DNA of 37,323 nt, from the NCBI GenBank assembly GCA_030524805.1, contig JAUNFY010000021.1:1-37323 (forward strand). Reading direction: 5' to 3'. The translations under genes were made by a program, and so were the position numbers. Under the pieces are notes generated by a model. The model was not told where the DNA came from. It searched no databases and was given only the letters and a program-made list of their open reading frames with translations. Each line of letters opens with the position of its first letter. Positions within the stretch are counted from its first letter, which is position 1. This document shows positions 26,385 through 34,224 of the stretch, in pieces. The stretch comes from Bacteroidales bacterium. Lineage in GTDB: Bacteria > Bacteroidota > Bacteroidia > Bacteroidales > Muribaculaceae.

Positions 26385-27358
26385 ACGTTGTAAATCCCCG
26401 CTTTATATTTCTTTAAATTTTCCTTGTCTGAAAACCACTCTATCGTGGCGCCGAGTCCCTGCTCCAGGCTGAAGCGCGGACGCCAGGGGGTGAGGCTCGT
26501 GATAAGGCTGTTGTCGCCAAGCAGGCGGAACACCTCGCTGCCCGCGGGCCGCAGGCGGCAGGGGTCGACAGCCCATTCCACTTCGGCGCCCATCAGTCGC
26601 GCTATGGTCTGCAGTGTGTCGGCCATGCTTGTCTCCACGCCCGTGGCTATGTTGACCTCACGTCCCACCGCTTCGTCGCATTCGGCAAGGGCTATGAACC
26701 CGGCGGCCGTGTCGGCCACGAAGTTGAAGTCGCGCGTCGGTGTCAGGTCGCCCACCTTGATGCTCCTCACTCCGGAGGCTATCTGGGTGATGATGGAGGG
26801 AATGATGGCGCGGGCCGACTGGCGCGGGCCATAGGTGTTGAACGGACGCACCACCGTCACCGGGGTGTCGAAGGCGTTGTGGAAACTGAGCGCTATGGCG
26901 TCGGCGCCGATCTTGGAGGCAGAATAGGGCGACTGCGGCTGCTTGGGATGCCGCTCGTCGATCGGCACGTAGCGCGCCGTGCCGTACACCTCGGAGGTAG
27001 ACGTCACCAGCAGACGCCCCACCCCTTCGTCGCGCACGGCCTGGCAGATGTTGAGCGTGCCCTTCACGTTGGTGTCCACGTAGGAGTCGGGAGCGACGTA
27101 GCTGTAGGGAATGGCGATGAGGGCGGCAAGGTGAAACACCGTGTCGACGCCCTTCACAATGTGGCGGCAGAAATTGGGGTCGCGAACGTCGCCCGTCACC
27201 ACTTCGAGTTGCGGGCTCTTCACGTCTTCAAGCCAACCCCAGTTGTTGAACGAGTTGTATTGGGCCAAAGCCCTGACCTCACATCCCCGGGCGAGAAGCG
27301 CCTCGGTGAGGTGCGAGCCGATGAAGCCGTCGGCGCCGGTCACCAGAACCTTATTCAT
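26381..27358 (-). CDS. LegB-like NAD-dependent sugar-nucleotide 4,6-dehydratase
   Basis: This 325-residue extended SDR enzyme has GADGFIG (8-14), TSTSEVYG (119-126) and the YSASK pair (Y145/K149). The segment ALAQYNSFNNWGWLE matches the LegB group, which makes the 4-keto-6-deoxy sugar nucleotide on the way to legionaminic-acid-type or bacillosamine-type sugars. The other pathway genes (aminotransferase, acetyltransferase, NeuB-like synthase) are not in the window. The gene overlaps the end of the acyltransferase gene by 8 bp and is coupled to the ATP-grasp gene. Confidence 0.82.
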   Translation of the reverse strand: MNKVLVTGADGFIGSHLTEALLARGCEVRALAQYNSFNNWGWLEDVKSPQLEVVTGDVRDPNFCRHIVKGVDTVFHLAALIAIPYSYVAPDSYVDTNVKGTLNICQAVRDEGVGRLLVTSTSEVYGTARYVPIDERHPKQPQSPYSASKIGADAIALSFHNAFDTPVTVVRPFNTYGPRQSARAIIPSIITQIASGVRSIKVGDLTPTRDFNFVADTAAGFIALAECDEAVGREVNIATGVETSMADTLQTIARLMGAEVEWAVDPCRLRPAGSEVFRLLGDNSLITSLTPWRPRFSLEQGLGATIEWFSDKENLKKYKAGIYNV

Positions 27359-28289
27359 TTGCTATTTCCTCCTTATACGTTTCAATATGGCGTTCCTTCT
27401 TCTCTTCCAGTATCTCGGAGATGGTGAGGAATATTCCGCTCTCCTCCACATTTCCGAAGTCGTCGTTGACAGCCGTGCCAAACATCCTCATCGTCGGCGA
27501 CAGCGACATGTAGGCGTTCACCAGCGGCGGTATGTTGTGTCCTTTCTCCCTTATGATATGGTGAAGGATGCGGTAGTCTTCCTTATAGTCTTTCCCGCTG
27601 AACACCGACTGTATCTCGGCCGACATGGCTTTGGTGGCCACCGGATGCTTGGGCCAGACCAGATGGTCGGGGTCGGGGAAATGCTTGTTGAGGAAACCGA
27701 GTATCAGGTCGAGGTTTTCCCGGCCGAAGGCGGGATACATCGTGACCTTGCCGAAGAGATATTTCAGATGGGGATACACCACGGTGAGCGCTCCCAGTCC
27801 GTCCCATAGATTGTCGAGCGCGTAGAGACCTCTGGAGCCGGCGCGCACGTTCTGATATTGCGCCGACACAAACGACCGGCCCAACTCGAGAGTGTCGGGC
27901 AGATACTCCGTCAGGAATTTCTCGGAAAATTCAAATATGTGGGCCATCGCTATGCGCGGTTCCCCGTCTTTCATCTCCACCTTGTTGCCGGCAAGGAAAC
28001 GGTAGCCGCCGAGTATCTCTTCCTCTACCGGATTCCACACTATAAGCTGCCGGCAGGGTTCGGCCATGGTGTCAAACTCATCGATGTCGCATTCTTTTCC
28101 GGTGCCGCCGCCGGCCAGACGGAAGGCTTCCTCACGAAGGCGACCGATCTCGCGCATGGTGTGCGGTGCGTTGTGGGCATCCACCACATACAAGTGATTC
28201 TCCCCCTTGTTGGTGTGGCGGAGAAATCTGTCGGGTGTCAGTTCCTGTTTTATCAGTTTTCTATCAACTGGTGCAATGATAGGCTGCAT
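27351..28289 (-). CDS. GNAT-fold N-acyltransferase (putative hemolysin, GlsB-like)
   Basis: The conserved protein starts at the ATG at 28289 (MQPIIAPVDRKLIKQEL), giving 312 residues. The open frame goes on to 28409, but those 40 residues look non-conserved. Motifs include APHTMREIGRLREEAFRLAG, GGTGKECDIDEFD, QLIVWNPVEEEILGGYRFL and LELGRSFV, typical of the ornithine/glycine N-acyltransferase (OlsB/GlsB, COG3176-type) family. In Bacteroides GlsB makes N-acyl-glycine lipids with GlsA; no glsA is adjacent here. The gene leads the acyltransferase-LegB-ATP-grasp cluster. Assignment to glycine lipid synthesis is by family resemblance. Confidence 0.78.
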   Translation of the reverse strand: MQPIIAPVDRKLIKQELTPDRFLRHTNKGENHLYVVDAHNAPHTMREIGRLREEAFRLAGGGTGKECDIDEFDTMAEPCRQLIVWNPVEEEILGGYRFLAGNKVEMKDGEPRIAMAHIFEFSEKFLTEYLPDTLELGRSFVSAQYQNVRAGSRGLYALDNLWDGLGALTVVYPHLKYLFGKVTMYPAFGRENLDLILGFLNKHFPDPDHLVWPKHPVATKAMSAEIQSVFSGKDYKEDYRILHHIIREKGHNIPPLVNAYMSLSPTMRMFGTAVNDDFGNVEESGIFLTISEILEEKKERHIETYKEEIANE

Positions 28290-28466
28290 CTTTATAGAAT
28301 TTCTATTTCCGCAGTCAGGACTATAAATCCGGGACGCCTGCGAAACCAATTTGATTTGTATCTCTTCAGGCCCAATCCTTCCATGGAAGCGGCCCGCCTT
28401 ATTTTTCATATCGCCATTTTCAATTTCACATTGATATTTTCAATAAGCCGAAACAACTTCATGTTG

Positions 28467-28474
28467 CAAAGTTA
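28467..28474 (-). promoter_or_regulatory. Promoter -7 box of the acyltransferase-legB-ATP-grasp operon
   Basis: TAACTTTG on the minus strand fits TAnnTTTG. No TTTG is found at the normal distance upstream. With the start at 28289 the leader would be about 170 nt, long for this genome; with 28409 it would be about 50 nt. Confidence 0.55.
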
Positions 28475-28506
28475 GTAATAATTTTCCAAATTCCGCACCT
28501 GTAGTC

Positions 28507-30456
28507 CTATTTTTTGATTTCGGCGTCGGGGGTGGCGCCTCCGAAATGCGCTTTGAGCAGCGCCGCCTTGGCTTGCCCCACCACGGCCGCTATCTCTTCT
28601 TCCGACGCTTCTTTCAGCCGCTTCACGCTCCTGAACCGCTGCATCAGCGCCTTGCGCGACACGGGGCCGATTCCTTTCACCGAATCCAACTCACTGACTG
28701 TCTGCCCTTTCGACCGGCGGTCGCGGTGATGCGTGATGCCGAAGCGGTGGGCTTCGTCGCGCAACGCCTGTATCACCCGCAGGCTCGGACTCGTCTTGTC
28801 GATATAGAGCGGCAGCGAGTCGCCGGGGAAATATATCTCCTCAAGACGCTTCGCGATGCCTACAAGAGCCACCACCCCGCGGATGCCCATCTCGTCGAAG
28901 GCTTCCACGGCGGCGCTGAGCTGACCCTTGCCGCCGTCTACCACCACCATGTCGGGCAGCTGCTCCCCTTCGGCCATCATGCGCGTGTAGCGCCGGTGGA
29001 GCACTTCTTTCATCGAGGCGAAGTCGTCGGCCCCAACCACTGTCTTGATATTGAAATGCCGGTAGTCTTTCTTCGAGGGTTTGCCGTTGCGGAACACCAC
29101 GCAGCTCGCCACAGGATTCGTGCCCTGGATGTTGGAGTTGTCGAAGCATTCTATATGGCGCGGCTGCACGTTGAGCCGGAAATCGCGGCGCATCGTCTCC
29201 ATAAGCTTCTCCACGCCGCGCTCCGGGTCGAGCGCCTCGGCCTGCTTCTCGCGGTCCTTGAGATATTGGGCGGCGTTCTTCGTCGCCACGTCGAGCATCT
29301 TCTTCATGTCGCCGCGCTGCGGCACCACAAACCTCACTTTCTCGAAATCGACGTCGGGCAGAAACGGCACCACTATCTCGGCAAAGGTCCGCTCAAACCG
29401 GCGCCCCACTTCCGCTATCGCCATCGAGAGCAGTTCCTCGCGGCTCTCGCCGGCGCATCGCCGGTATTCGAGATTGATGCTCTGAGTCACGGCGCCGCGG
29501 TGCATGTGCATGAAGTTCACCACGGCTATGTCGCCGAGTTCATTGCCCACAAACGAGAATATGTCGCGGTCGGAGGTGTCGGTGCGGGCGATCACGCTCT
29601 TGGCGTTGTAGTTTCTCACCGCTTCGTATTTCTCCTTCACCTCCTGGGCCTGCTCAAACTTCCATTGGGCGCTCAAATTCTCCATTTCATCGAGAAGATG
29701 ACGCTCGAGTTCGAGCGTGTCGCCGCGCAATATGGTGTTGACGCGCGCCACGTATTCGCCATATTGCTCACGGTTGATAAACCCTCGGCAAGGGCCTCCG
29801 CATTTCTTGATGTGATAGTCGAGGCATAGGGAATATTTGCCGCGCGCTATCCCCTTTTCATCGAGGGAATGGCGGCAGCTGCGCAGCGGGAAGATGTCGC
29901 GGATGAGCTGCAGCACCACCCGCGCCGACTGCTCCTTGGAGTAGGGTCCGTAGTATTTCGCGTCGAGCCCACGCTCGCGCGTCATGAACACTCGGGGGAA
30001 ATCTTCTTTGGTCACCACGATCCAGGGATACGACTTGTCGTCTTTGAGCAGCACGTTGTAGCGCGGCTGGTATTCCTTTATCATGGCGTTTTCGAGATGC
30101 AGCGCGTCTTCTTCCGTATGCACCACTATGAAGCGCATGTCGACGATGCTCCGCACGAGCAGATTGGTGCGCCGTATGTCGTGGATGCGGTTGAAGTATG
30201 ACGACACTCTCCTCTTGAGATTTTTCGCTTTGCCCACGTATATCACGGTGCCGTTGCGGTCGAGATACATGTAGACGCCCGGCGAGTCGGGCAGCGAGAG
30301 TATCTTGCCGCGCAGTTTCTCGCCTGGACGGTTGGCCCGGATGTCGTCGGGGGTGCGGTCAGACTTTATCTCGAGGTTGAAACCGCCGGTTTCATCGATA
30401 TCCCTGCCTGTTGCGGCGAGGGGGTTGCGGGGTGTTTCCGATTTGTTTTCTTCCAT
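28507..30456 (-). CDS. uvrC: Excinuclease ABC subunit C
   Basis: This subunit makes both incisions in nucleotide excision repair. From the ATG at 30456 the product is 649 residues; the frame is open to 30510. The GIY-YIG nuclease is at about 55-140 (SPGVYMYLDRNGTVIYVGKAKNL). A Cys cluster follows (CRHSLDEKGIARGKYSLCLDYHIKKCGGPC). The UVR motif lies near 250 (LSAQWKFEQAQEVKEKYEAV), then the RNase H-like half (HIECFDNSNIQGTNPVASCV, DMVVVDGGKGQLSAAVEAF) and helix-hairpin-helix units at the end. A ~45-residue Lys/Asp/Arg-rich stretch precedes the GIY-YIG domain. The 10-bp tandem array sits directly upstream. Confidence 0.95.
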   Translation of the reverse strand: MEENKSETPRNPLAATGRDIDETGGFNLEIKSDRTPDDIRANRPGEKLRGKILSLPDSPGVYMYLDRNGTVIYVGKAKNLKRRVSSYFNRIHDIRRTNLLVRSIVDMRFIVVHTEEDALHLENAMIKEYQPRYNVLLKDDKSYPWIVVTKEDFPRVFMTRERGLDAKYYGPYSKEQSARVVLQLIRDIFPLRSCRHSLDEKGIARGKYSLCLDYHIKKCGGPCRGFINREQYGEYVARVNTILRGDTLELERHLLDEMENLSAQWKFEQAQEVKEKYEAVRNYNAKSVIARTDTSDRDIFSFVGNELGDIAVVNFMHMHRGAVTQSINLEYRRCAGESREELLSMAIAEVGRRFERTFAEIVVPFLPDVDFEKVRFVVPQRGDMKKMLDVATKNAAQYLKDREKQAEALDPERGVEKLMETMRRDFRLNVQPRHIECFDNSNIQGTNPVASCVVFRNGKPSKKDYRHFNIKTVVGADDFASMKEVLHRRYTRMMAEGEQLPDMVVVDGGKGQLSAAVEAFDEMGIRGVVALVGIAKRLEEIYFPGDSLPLYIDKTSPSLRVIQALRDEAHRFGITHHRDRRSKGQTVSELDSVKGIGPVSRKALMQRFRSVKRLKEASEEEIAAVVGQAKAALLKAHFGGATPDAEIKK

Positions 30457-30510
30457 TGCTTTTTGCGGATAATGCAGGTGAGCGTAGATGCCATTGAGCC
30501 CGCAGGCCAT

Positions 30511-30600
30511 ACATGCCTATACATGAATCCCCATGAATCCCCATGAAAACTCATGAATCCACATGAACGCACATGAGCGCATATAAGCGCACATAATGGC
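30511..30600. repeat. Nine 10-bp tandem repeats flanked by an inverted repeat
   Basis: The segment divides into nine consecutive 10-bp units of consensus ACATGAATCC/ACATGAGCGC, the last two degenerate. GCAGGCCAT (30502-30510) on the left and its reverse complement ATGGCCTGC (30595-30603) on the right flank it. It fills the gap between apt and uvrC, in the likely uvrC leader or promoter region. No TAnnTTTG box was seen here on the minus strand. Confidence 0.9.
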
Positions 30601-30623
30601 CTGCCAAGCATGACGCATGATTG

Positions 30624-30659
30624 AAAAAGTCCGATGAAATCGGGCTCATCGGACTTTTT
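30624..30659 (-). terminator. apt terminator
   Basis: AAAAAGTCCGATGA (30624-30637) pairs perfectly with TCATCGGACTTTTT (30646-30659) around 8 nt. It lies 20 bp after the apt stop and has T runs on both strands. Confidence 0.92.
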
Positions 30660-30679
30660 GCAGCGGCATCAGGCGCGGA

Positions 30680-31204
30680 TCAGTATTTCAGAAGCGATGT
30701 CACTTCCACATCCTTGGGAAGCGCGTCGCGCCCTTCGAGATCGGTGAGCTCCACGATGAAGTTCACGTAGATTTTCTTCGGATTCATCGTCTTCACGAGC
30801 TGGCAGCAGGCATTCATAGTGCCCCCTGTGGCCAGAAGGTCGTCGTGGATCACCACCACGTCGTCGGGGGTGATGGCGTCGCTGTGGAGTTCGATGGTGT
30901 CCACTCCGTATTCCTTGGCGTAGGAAGCCTTGATAGTGAACGACGGCAGTTTGCCCGGCTTACGCGCCGGCACAAACCCTGCCCCGAGGCGGTCGGCAAG
31001 TATCGAACCTCCGATGAAACCGCGCGATTCTATACCTATCACTTTAGTCACGCCTTTGTCTTTGTAGAGGTCTACAAGGGCATCGGCCACTGTGTGGAGC
31101 GCCTCGCCGTTCTTGAACATGGTGGTGAGGTCGCGGAAAATGATTCCCTTCGAGGGGAAGTCGGGCACATCTCTGATGATGCCCCTCAATTCTTCAAGCT
31201 GCAT
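30680..31204 (-). CDS. apt: Adenine phosphoribosyltransferase
   Basis: This 174-residue purine-salvage enzyme forms AMP from adenine and PRPP. The PRPP-binding motif VVIHDDLLATGGT is at 117-129. The N-terminal segment DVPDFPSKGIIFRDLT and the loop ESRGFIGGSILADRLG are conserved in Apt. Length is standard. It lies between mnmG (166 bp upstream, containing parS) and uvrC. No clear promoter is seen in the gap, so read-through from mnmG is possible. Confidence 0.96.
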   Translation of the reverse strand: MQLEELRGIIRDVPDFPSKGIIFRDLTTMFKNGEALHTVADALVDLYKDKGVTKVIGIESRGFIGGSILADRLGAGFVPARKPGKLPSFTIKASYAKEYGVDTIELHSDAITPDDVVVIHDDLLATGGTMNACCQLVKTMNPKKIYVNFIVELTDLEGRDALPKDVEVTSLLKY

Positions 31205-31294
31205 TTTCTTTTTTATTTATTTATTATTATTTGTTGTCTATATTCTTTCGATGAAATCGGGAGTTTTTATCGCCGATTCCGGTATTTGTATCAA

Positions 31295-31310
31295 TGTTTC
31301 ACGTGAAACA
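31295..31310. other. parS centromere-like site (ParB binding)
   Basis: TGTTTCACGTGAAACA is a perfect 16-bp palindrome and fits the widespread chromosomal parS consensus TGTTNCACGTGAAACA. It lies between mnmG and apt; mnmG (gidA) is a common origin-proximal neighbour of parAB and parS. No parA or parB is in the window. Confidence 0.9.
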
Positions 31311-31369
31311 TTTTCGTTTTAATCCGACACGTTTCAATCCTTTATGCGGACGCATCCGGAAAACGCACA

Positions 31370-33301
31370 TCAGTTTCTCAGCATCACGAGAAGCACGTTT
31401 ACGTCGGCCGGAGACACACCGGGAATGCGCGACGCCTGCCCTATCGTAGCCGGACGTATCCGGGCCAGTTTCTGGCGTCCCTCGGTAGAGATGGCGGCTA
31501 TCTCGGAATAGTCGAGCGAGTCGGGTATGCGCACCTTCTCGAGGCGAAGCATCCTCTCGGCCGATTCCTTCTCGCGGTCGATATATCCTTTGTATTTTAT
31601 CAGGATCTCGGCCGATTCCATTATCTCTGCCCGGCGACCGCTCTCCAGTCCTTCGCAACGGCGGCGCAGACTCTCGATGAGCGGCAGCAACGACGCGAAG
31701 TCAAGCTGCGGCCTGCGCAGAAGATCAGCCACGCGCACGCTGCCCGAAAGACGTCCGGTGCCGGCCTGCTCGAGATAGCTTTGCAGTTCGTCGGTGGGCT
31801 TCACGGAATGAGTCTCACACCACTCCACGAGCGCGTCGCGCTGCTCATATTTGCGGAGCATGCTCTCATAGCGGTATTGGTCGGCCAACCCCACTTCATG
31901 CCCGATCGGCGTAAGGCGCAGGTCGGCATCATCCTGCCGGAGAAGGATGCGGTATTCGGCGCGGCTCGTAAACATACGGTATGGCTCGTCGACACCTTTG
32001 GTGACAAGATCGTCGATAAGCACGCCGATGTAGGCTTCGTCGCGGCGGAGCACGAGCGGCACCTGCTGCCGCGTTTTCCTCGCGGCGTTTATTCCCGCCA
32101 TCAATCCCTGGGCTGCCGCTTCCTCATAGCCGGTAGTGCCGTTCACCTGACCGGCGAGGTAAAGGCCGTCGACCACTTTCGACTCCAGCGAATGCTGCAG
32201 CTGCGTAGGGTCGAAATAATCATATTCTATGGCATAGCCCGGACGATAGAAATGCACGTCGCGAAGCGCGGGTATCTGCTGCAACGAGTCGATCTGCACC
32301 TTCCATGGCAGCGAGCTCGAGAAACCGTTGATGTAAAATTCATGAGTGTCCACCCCTTCCGGTTCGAGAAAAAGCTGATGCGAATCCTTGTCGGCAAACG
32401 TCACTATCTTTGTCTCGATCGACGGGCAATAGCGCGGGCCGATGCTCTTGATCTGACCGTTGTAGAGGGGCGAGTCGGCGAGATTGTCGCGGAGCGTCTG
32501 ATGCACCTCGGGGCTTGTATGCACTATATAGCAGTCGCGCGGCGGCAACTGACGCGCCACGTCGGGCAGATAGGAAAACTTATGGAAATCGCGCTCCACG
32601 CTGCCGTCGGCGTTCACGGTGTCGTCGCCGCTTTGCGCTATCGTCAGCGAGTAGTCGATAGTGTTGCCGTCGATGCGAGCCGGCGTGCCCGTTTTCATCC
32701 TGCCCACCCTGATTCCAAGCTGCTCGAGTTGCTCGGAAAGTCCGGCCGAGGCAGCCTCCGAGATACGTCCGCCGGCTATCTGCGTGCGTCCAAAATGCAT
32801 CAGTCCGTTGAGAAACGTACCGGCTGTCAGCACCACCGCCTGCGCCATGAATTGGAATCCGAGAGCCGTTTCCACGCCCTTCACGACGGGCTTCCCATCG
32901 GCATCGGCAGGCTCCTCCATGATCAGTCCTGTGGCCATATCCTGAAAGAGATAGAGGCCTTCTACGGAGTCGAGCGTGCGGCGCCATTCATCGATAAAGC
33001 GGGTGCGGTCTGACTGCACACGCGGCGACCACACGGCCGGACCCTTGCTCCGGTTGAGCATGCGGAACTGTATTGCTGTGCGGTCGGCAATGACTCCCGT
33101 CATTCCGCCCAACGCATCTATCTCGCGCACTATCTGTCCTTTGGCAATACCGCCGATGGCAGGATTGCACGACATCTGCGCCACCTTGTTCATGTCGGCC
33201 GTGATGAGGAGCGTGCTGCAGCCAAGACGCGCCGCAGCCACGGCCGCCTCACATCCGGCATGCCCGGCTCCCACCACTATTACGTCATATTGATAAAGCA
33301 C
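31370..33301 (-). CDS. mnmG: tRNA uridine-5-carboxymethylaminomethyl synthesis enzyme MnmG
   Basis: This 643-residue FAD protein works with MnmE to modify the wobble uridine (cmnm5U34) of certain tRNAs. The FAD motif VGAGHAGCEAAVAAARLG is at the N terminus. Also visible are MSCNPAIGGIAKGQIVREID, the family signature GPRYCPSIETKIVTFADK, LAGQVNGTTGYEEAAAQGL and the C-terminal GIDA-associated helices (EIAAISTEGRQKLARIRP). The start codon is GTG: the complement at 33299-33301 reads GTG, and a TAG stop lies in frame 9 bp upstream, so no ATG start closer to the usual N terminus exists. Confidence 0.95.
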   Translation of the reverse strand: MLYQYDVIVVGAGHAGCEAAVAAARLGCSTLLITADMNKVAQMSCNPAIGGIAKGQIVREIDALGGMTGVIADRTAIQFRMLNRSKGPAVWSPRVQSDRTRFIDEWRRTLDSVEGLYLFQDMATGLIMEEPADADGKPVVKGVETALGFQFMAQAVVLTAGTFLNGLMHFGRTQIAGGRISEAASAGLSEQLEQLGIRVGRMKTGTPARIDGNTIDYSLTIAQSGDDTVNADGSVERDFHKFSYLPDVARQLPPRDCYIVHTSPEVHQTLRDNLADSPLYNGQIKSIGPRYCPSIETKIVTFADKDSHQLFLEPEGVDTHEFYINGFSSSLPWKVQIDSLQQIPALRDVHFYRPGYAIEYDYFDPTQLQHSLESKVVDGLYLAGQVNGTTGYEEAAAQGLMAGINAARKTRQQVPLVLRRDEAYIGVLIDDLVTKGVDEPYRMFTSRAEYRILLRQDDADLRLTPIGHEVGLADQYRYESMLRKYEQRDALVEWCETHSVKPTDELQSYLEQAGTGRLSGSVRVADLLRRPQLDFASLLPLIESLRRRCEGLESGRRAEIMESAEILIKYKGYIDREKESAERMLRLEKVRIPDSLDYSEIAAISTEGRQKLARIRPATIGQASRIPGVSPADVNVLLVMLRN

Positions 33302-33456
33302 CTTATTCTAATTTTGAATGTTGAACTTTCAATAATGTTGAATTATGTGGAATGTGGAATGTGGAATGATATTTAATGTTGAATGTGGAATTTTGAATGT
33401 TGAATTTCTTCCACCATTCAATAACCATTCATCCTCACACCTATAAACCTATAAAC
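33302..33456. repeat. Low-complexity degenerate repeats upstream of mnmG
   Basis: This gap is filled by variations of GTTGAAT and GTGGAAT (for example three consecutive TGGAATG units near 33350-33369), followed by ACCTATAA/ACCTATAAACT repeats (33439-33459). No coding sequence is seen. It holds whatever promoter mnmG uses, but no clear TAnnTTTG box was found. Confidence 0.7.
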
Positions 33457-33903
33457 TCATAACCCTCGCTTTTCGCCAAAAGGCGAAAAGTGAATAAGCA
33501 ACTCCAACGCCGCGTTCTCGTTAGCTTCCATTATCTCGCGTTCGCCGGGACCCTTGTCGTTGATGCCGCAAAGGTGAAGCACTCCGTGGATTATCACCCG
33601 CATCAGTTCCTGACGGTAGGGGACTCCGAATTTCGCGGCGTTGCTGGCCACCGTGTCGAGCGAGATCATGATGTCGCCCCCGATGTGGTTGCCACGGCTA
33701 TAGTCAAACGTGATTATATCGGTATAGTAGTCGTGACCGACAAACTGACGGTTGGCCACTATCATGTCTTCATCGTTCATGAACAGATAATTGAGGTTGC
33801 CTACGGTGCAGGAATGCGTAGCCGCCACTTTCCTGATCCACTCCGACGTCTGCCCGAAATCGACATCGGGCATCTCAACTCCTTGTGCTGAATAATCTAT
33901 CAT
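33457..33903 (-). CDS. ybeY: Endoribonuclease / rRNA maturation factor YbeY
   Basis: This 148-residue metalloprotein acts in 16S rRNA 3' end maturation and ribosome quality control. The family core LNYLFMNDEDMIVANRQF, HDYYTDIITFDY and GGDIMISLDTV is clear. The metal motif is HGVLHLCGIND (H106, H110). The third canonical His is replaced by D116 followed by K, as in many Bacteroidetes members. It lies upstream of mnmG in the same direction. Confidence 0.93.
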   Translation of the reverse strand: MIDYSAQGVEMPDVDFGQTSEWIRKVAATHSCTVGNLNYLFMNDEDMIVANRQFVGHDYYTDIITFDYSRGNHIGGDIMISLDTVASNAAKFGVPYRQELMRVIIHGVLHLCGINDKGPGEREIMEANENAALELLIHFSPFGEKRGL

Positions 33904-34224
33904 CCTTTTTTCTTAAAATTTTTCTTGGTCATCATTCACCGGCCCGGATCTGTTCCGGACCGATTCGTAGCTTTAAACGACAGACTACAAAAATAATAAA
34001 TTCCCGCGACATTTCCTCAAAAATCGGGAGAAAATATCGCGGGACTATTTTTTTAACTTTTCCGAGCCCCGGCCGCTGATTTTTAAAAATTTAAACAACC
34101 TTTTAATTTTCAATCAATTACAATTAAAACCACTCAGAATTAAGGCTTTGAGAATTTATTATTTTTCAAAATCCACCGGTTGCAGGTCAAATTTTTTGAG
34201 CAAAAAAGCGTCGCTGACGCCGTT
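33904..34224. other. AT-rich intergenic region between ldcA-like gene and ybeY
   Basis: This 321-bp gap has a possible minus-strand promoter for ybeY (TATTTTTG at 33988-33995, with TTTG at 34018-34021, spacing 22). It also has a CCCGCGA/TCGCGGG hairpin (34003-34009 with 34037-34043) followed by a plus-strand T run (34047-34053). The rest (34070-34200) is AT-rich without a supported gene. Confidence 0.5.

Noticed and set aside
30511-30600. The tandem array as a CRISPR
   Set aside because: Units are 10 bp with no unique spacers and no cas genes nearby.
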